NCBI GenBank assembly: GCA_945875135.1
Contig: CAMCJO010000006.1
Location: 1-17,367 of the forward strand
Length of the DNA stretch: 17,367 nucleotides
Direction of reading: 5' to 3'
Source: an uncultured Porphyromonas sp.
GTDB lineage: Bacteria > Bacteroidota > Bacteroidia > Bacteroidales > Porphyromonadaceae
Of this stretch, positions 16,014-17,367 are shown piece by piece (position 1 is the stretch's first letter; each line of letters starts with the position of its first letter). Under the pieces are notes generated by a model that was not told the DNA's origin, ran no database searches, and was given only the letters and a program-made list of their open reading frames with translations. The position numbers and the translations under genes are program-made.

Positions 16014-17144
16014 ATGCAGTTTACCATAGATCATACCTGTCCCCATAGCGACGCACGCACTGGAATCATCAAGACCGCCCACGGAGATATACAGACCCCC
16101 GTCTTCATGCCTGTGGGCACTGCGGGAGCCATCAAGGCGGTCACGATGGAGCAGATGGAGCAGGAGACCGATGCACGGATCATCCTCGGCAATACCTACC
16201 ACCTCTACCTACGTCCCGGCATAGAGATACTCAAAGAGGTAGGCGGTCTGCACCGCTTCGGCACTTGGAGCAAGCCCATCCTGACCGATAGTGGAGGCTA
16301 CCAAGTCTTCTCGTTAGCAGCTATGCGGCGCATCACACCCGAAGGCGTCACCTTCGCCTCGCACATCGACGGCTCCAAGCACCTCTTCACCCCCGAGCGG
16401 GTTATGGAGATAGAGCGCGCTATCGGGGCGGACATTATGATGGCCTTCGATGAGTGCTGCCCAGGAGATGCCAGCTACGCCTATGCTAAGCAGTCACTAG
16501 ACACCACCGAGCAGTGGCTCGACCGCTGCATCAAGCACCTCGAGCATACGCCGCCACTCTATGGTTACGAGCAGGCACTCTTCCCGATCGTGCAGGGATG
16601 TGTCTACCCCGACCTCAGACGTCGAGCTGCCGAGCATATAGCTTCGCTAGGAGCCCCTGGCAATGCCATCGGCGGACTAGCCGTTGGTGAGCCTACCGAC
16701 AAGATGTACGAGATGATTGAGCTGACCAATAGCATCCTCCCTAAGGATAAGCCGCGCTACCTGATGGGCGTTGGTACCCCGGCCAATATACTAGAGGGCA
16801 TCGCACGAGGAGTCGACATGTTTGACTGCATCATGCCCACACGCAATGCCCGCAATGGGCAACTCTTCACCTGGCAAGGTACCATCAACATACGCAATGC
16901 CAAGTGGCGCACCTGTCACGAGCCGATAGACCCCGAGGGCACCGCATCTACCGACCACCGCTACACCCGCGCCTACCTCTACCACCTCTTTAAGGCGCAG
17001 GAGATCACGGGGCTCACACTGGCTAGTATCCACAACATCGCCTTCTACCTCGACCTGGTCAACCAAGCGCACGACCACATCGTGGCAGGCGACTACACCG
17101 ACTGGATGCGCAGCGTCCTGCCCGCCCTCACCCGCCGGCTTTAG
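16014..17144 (+). CDS. tgt: tRNA-guanine transglycosylase (queuosine pathway)
   Basis: Exchanges guanine 34 in the anticodon of Asp, Asn, His and Tyr tRNAs for preQ1, a step in queuosine formation. The 376 residues cover the whole family length. DSGGYQVFS (92-100) carries the general acid/base D92. GGLAVGE (220-226) binds base. MFDCIMPTRNARNGQ (269-283) carries the likely nucleophile D271. The zinc site is altered: the usual Cys-x-Cys-x2-Cys positions before YTRAYL read G309, A311 and D314, although the later histidine (H340) remains. Such cysteine-free forms may be typical of this phylum, so the enzyme is probably still active. The start MQFTIDH fits the family and lies 12 bp after the DUF3078 stop. 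Confidence 0.96.
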   Translation: MQFTIDHTCPHSDARTGIIKTAHGDIQTPVFMPVGTAGAIKAVTMEQMEQETDARIILGNTYHLYLRPGIEILKEVGGLHRFGTWSKPILTDSGGYQVFSLAAMRRITPEGVTFASHIDGSKHLFTPERVMEIERAIGADIMMAFDECCPGDASYAYAKQSLDTTEQWLDRCIKHLEHTPPLYGYEQALFPIVQGCVYPDLRRRAAEHIASLGAPGNAIGGLAVGEPTDKMYEMIELTNSILPKDKPRYLMGVGTPANILEGIARGVDMFDCIMPTRNARNGQLFTWQGTINIRNAKWRTCHEPIDPEGTASTDHRYTRAYLYHLFKAQEITGLTLASIHNIAFYLDLVNQAHDHIVAGDYTDWMRSVLPALTRRL

Positions 17145-17176
17145 CCTGTGCGTACAGTCAATGATCACTTACGCAA

Positions 17177-17184
17177 TATCTTTC
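17177..17184 (+). promoter_or_regulatory. Weak -7-like box downstream of tgt
   Basis: TATCTTTC matches TAnnTTTG except for the last base. It lies upstream of two palindromes and could drive a gene beyond the window edge. No -33 element is evident, so the call is weak. Confidence 0.25.
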
Positions 17185-17192
17185 TCTCGGGG

Positions 17193-17236
17193 GGAATTGT
17201 CCGAAGAGGGAACTATCCGGAAATTCCAGATAGTTC
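17193..17236. promoter_or_regulatory. Operator-like palindrome with a related upstream half-copy
   Basis: The core is 17210-17236. GAACTATCCGGAA and TTCCAGATAGTTC are inverted around a central A and match at 12 of 13 positions. A degenerate direct copy of the left half (GGAATTGTCC, 17193-17202, against GGAACTATCC, 17209-17218) lies 16 bp upstream. The symmetric layout with an added half-site looks like a binding site for a dimeric regulator. It could equally be an RNA hairpin or a dispersed palindromic repeat. Confidence 0.5.
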
Positions 17237-17262
17237 AGCAAGAAGTACCTCGCTCAGTAAGC

Positions 17263-17276
17263 CGTGAGGTCTCACG
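17263..17276. other. Short perfect inverted repeat
   Basis: CGTGAG and CTCACG are separated by two bases. The sequence is short, and the two-base spacer makes an RNA hairpin with this full stem sterically unlikely, so a DNA site is the easier reading. No T-run follows. The sequence between here and 17346 contains no gene; CCAGTACG occurs twice there, which may be chance. Confidence 0.3.
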
Positions 17277-17346
17277 CTACCCTCTAGAAGCGATCATCGC
17301 AACCAGTACGCTGTGCCAAACTACCTGACGGGACGCCAGTACGACG

Positions 17347-17367
17347 CTTCTAACTTCTAACCTCTAA
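17347..17367. repeat. Heptad repeat run at the window edge
   Basis: Three consecutive 7-bp units: CTTCTAA, CTTCTAA, CCTCTAA. These are the same words, in the same orientation, as the first two units of the run at 2221-2248. The run reaches the last base of the window and may continue. This supports a dispersed intergenic repeat family rather than chance. Confidence 0.75.

Noticed and set aside
1..17367. Mobile element, phage, toxin-antitoxin or defence system
   Set aside because: No transposase, integrase, toxin or nuclease family was recognised; all genes look like core housekeeping or envelope genes on one strand.

Overview
The window reads as ordinary chromosomal core sequence from a Bacteroidales bacterium, most likely a Porphyromonas-type organism (inference). 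The support is: TAnnTTTG-type -7 promoter boxes in front of rnpB and of the flavoprotein pair, almost no Shine-Dalgarno sequences, the pyrB-pyrI and lemA-TPM pairs, a DUF3078 outer-surface protein, and an NfnA/NfnB-like flavoprotein pair. Every recognisable protein gene and the one RNA gene lie on the + strand.

Layout. (1) 35-1487: a probable promoter, then pyrB and pyrI, the catalytic and regulatory chains of aspartate transcarbamoylase. (2) 1523-4599: lemA, a TPM-domain membrane protein with many cysteines and a glycine-rich tail, and a YrbG-type Ca2+/Na+ antiporter. An imperfect hairpin whose flanks carry 7-bp repeats separates lemA from the TPM gene. (3) 4600-5440: a long non-protein stretch holding a tandem duplication, small hairpins, a clear promoter and the RNase P RNA gene rnpB. 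(4) 5441-9516: a tightly packed run of a YihY/BrkB membrane protein, a patatin-like phospholipase and a cytoplasmic GH13 enzyme, 2-3 bp apart. (5) 9532-14530: a strong promoter, then an NfnA-like and an NfnB-like subunit, then priA. (6) 14619-17144: a secreted DUF3078 protein and tgt (queuosine tRNA modification). The last 223 bp hold no gene, but they do hold an operator-like palindrome, a second small palindrome and another run of the 7-bp repeat, which touches the window edge.

No CRISPR array, insertion sequence, phage gene, tRNA or defence system was seen. The most unusual coding observation is PriA: the DNA-binding N-terminus, all eight zinc cysteines and the C-terminal domain are present, but the Walker A, Walker B, motif III, motif V and motif VI segments of the helicase motor are all degraded. 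This looks like a motorless replication-restart protein, as described for actinobacterial and Deinococcus PriA. Second is the CYTCTAA/TCTCTAA heptad family, found in two intergenic regions about 15 kb apart. Third is a Tgt whose three zinc cysteines are replaced; this may be normal for the phylum.
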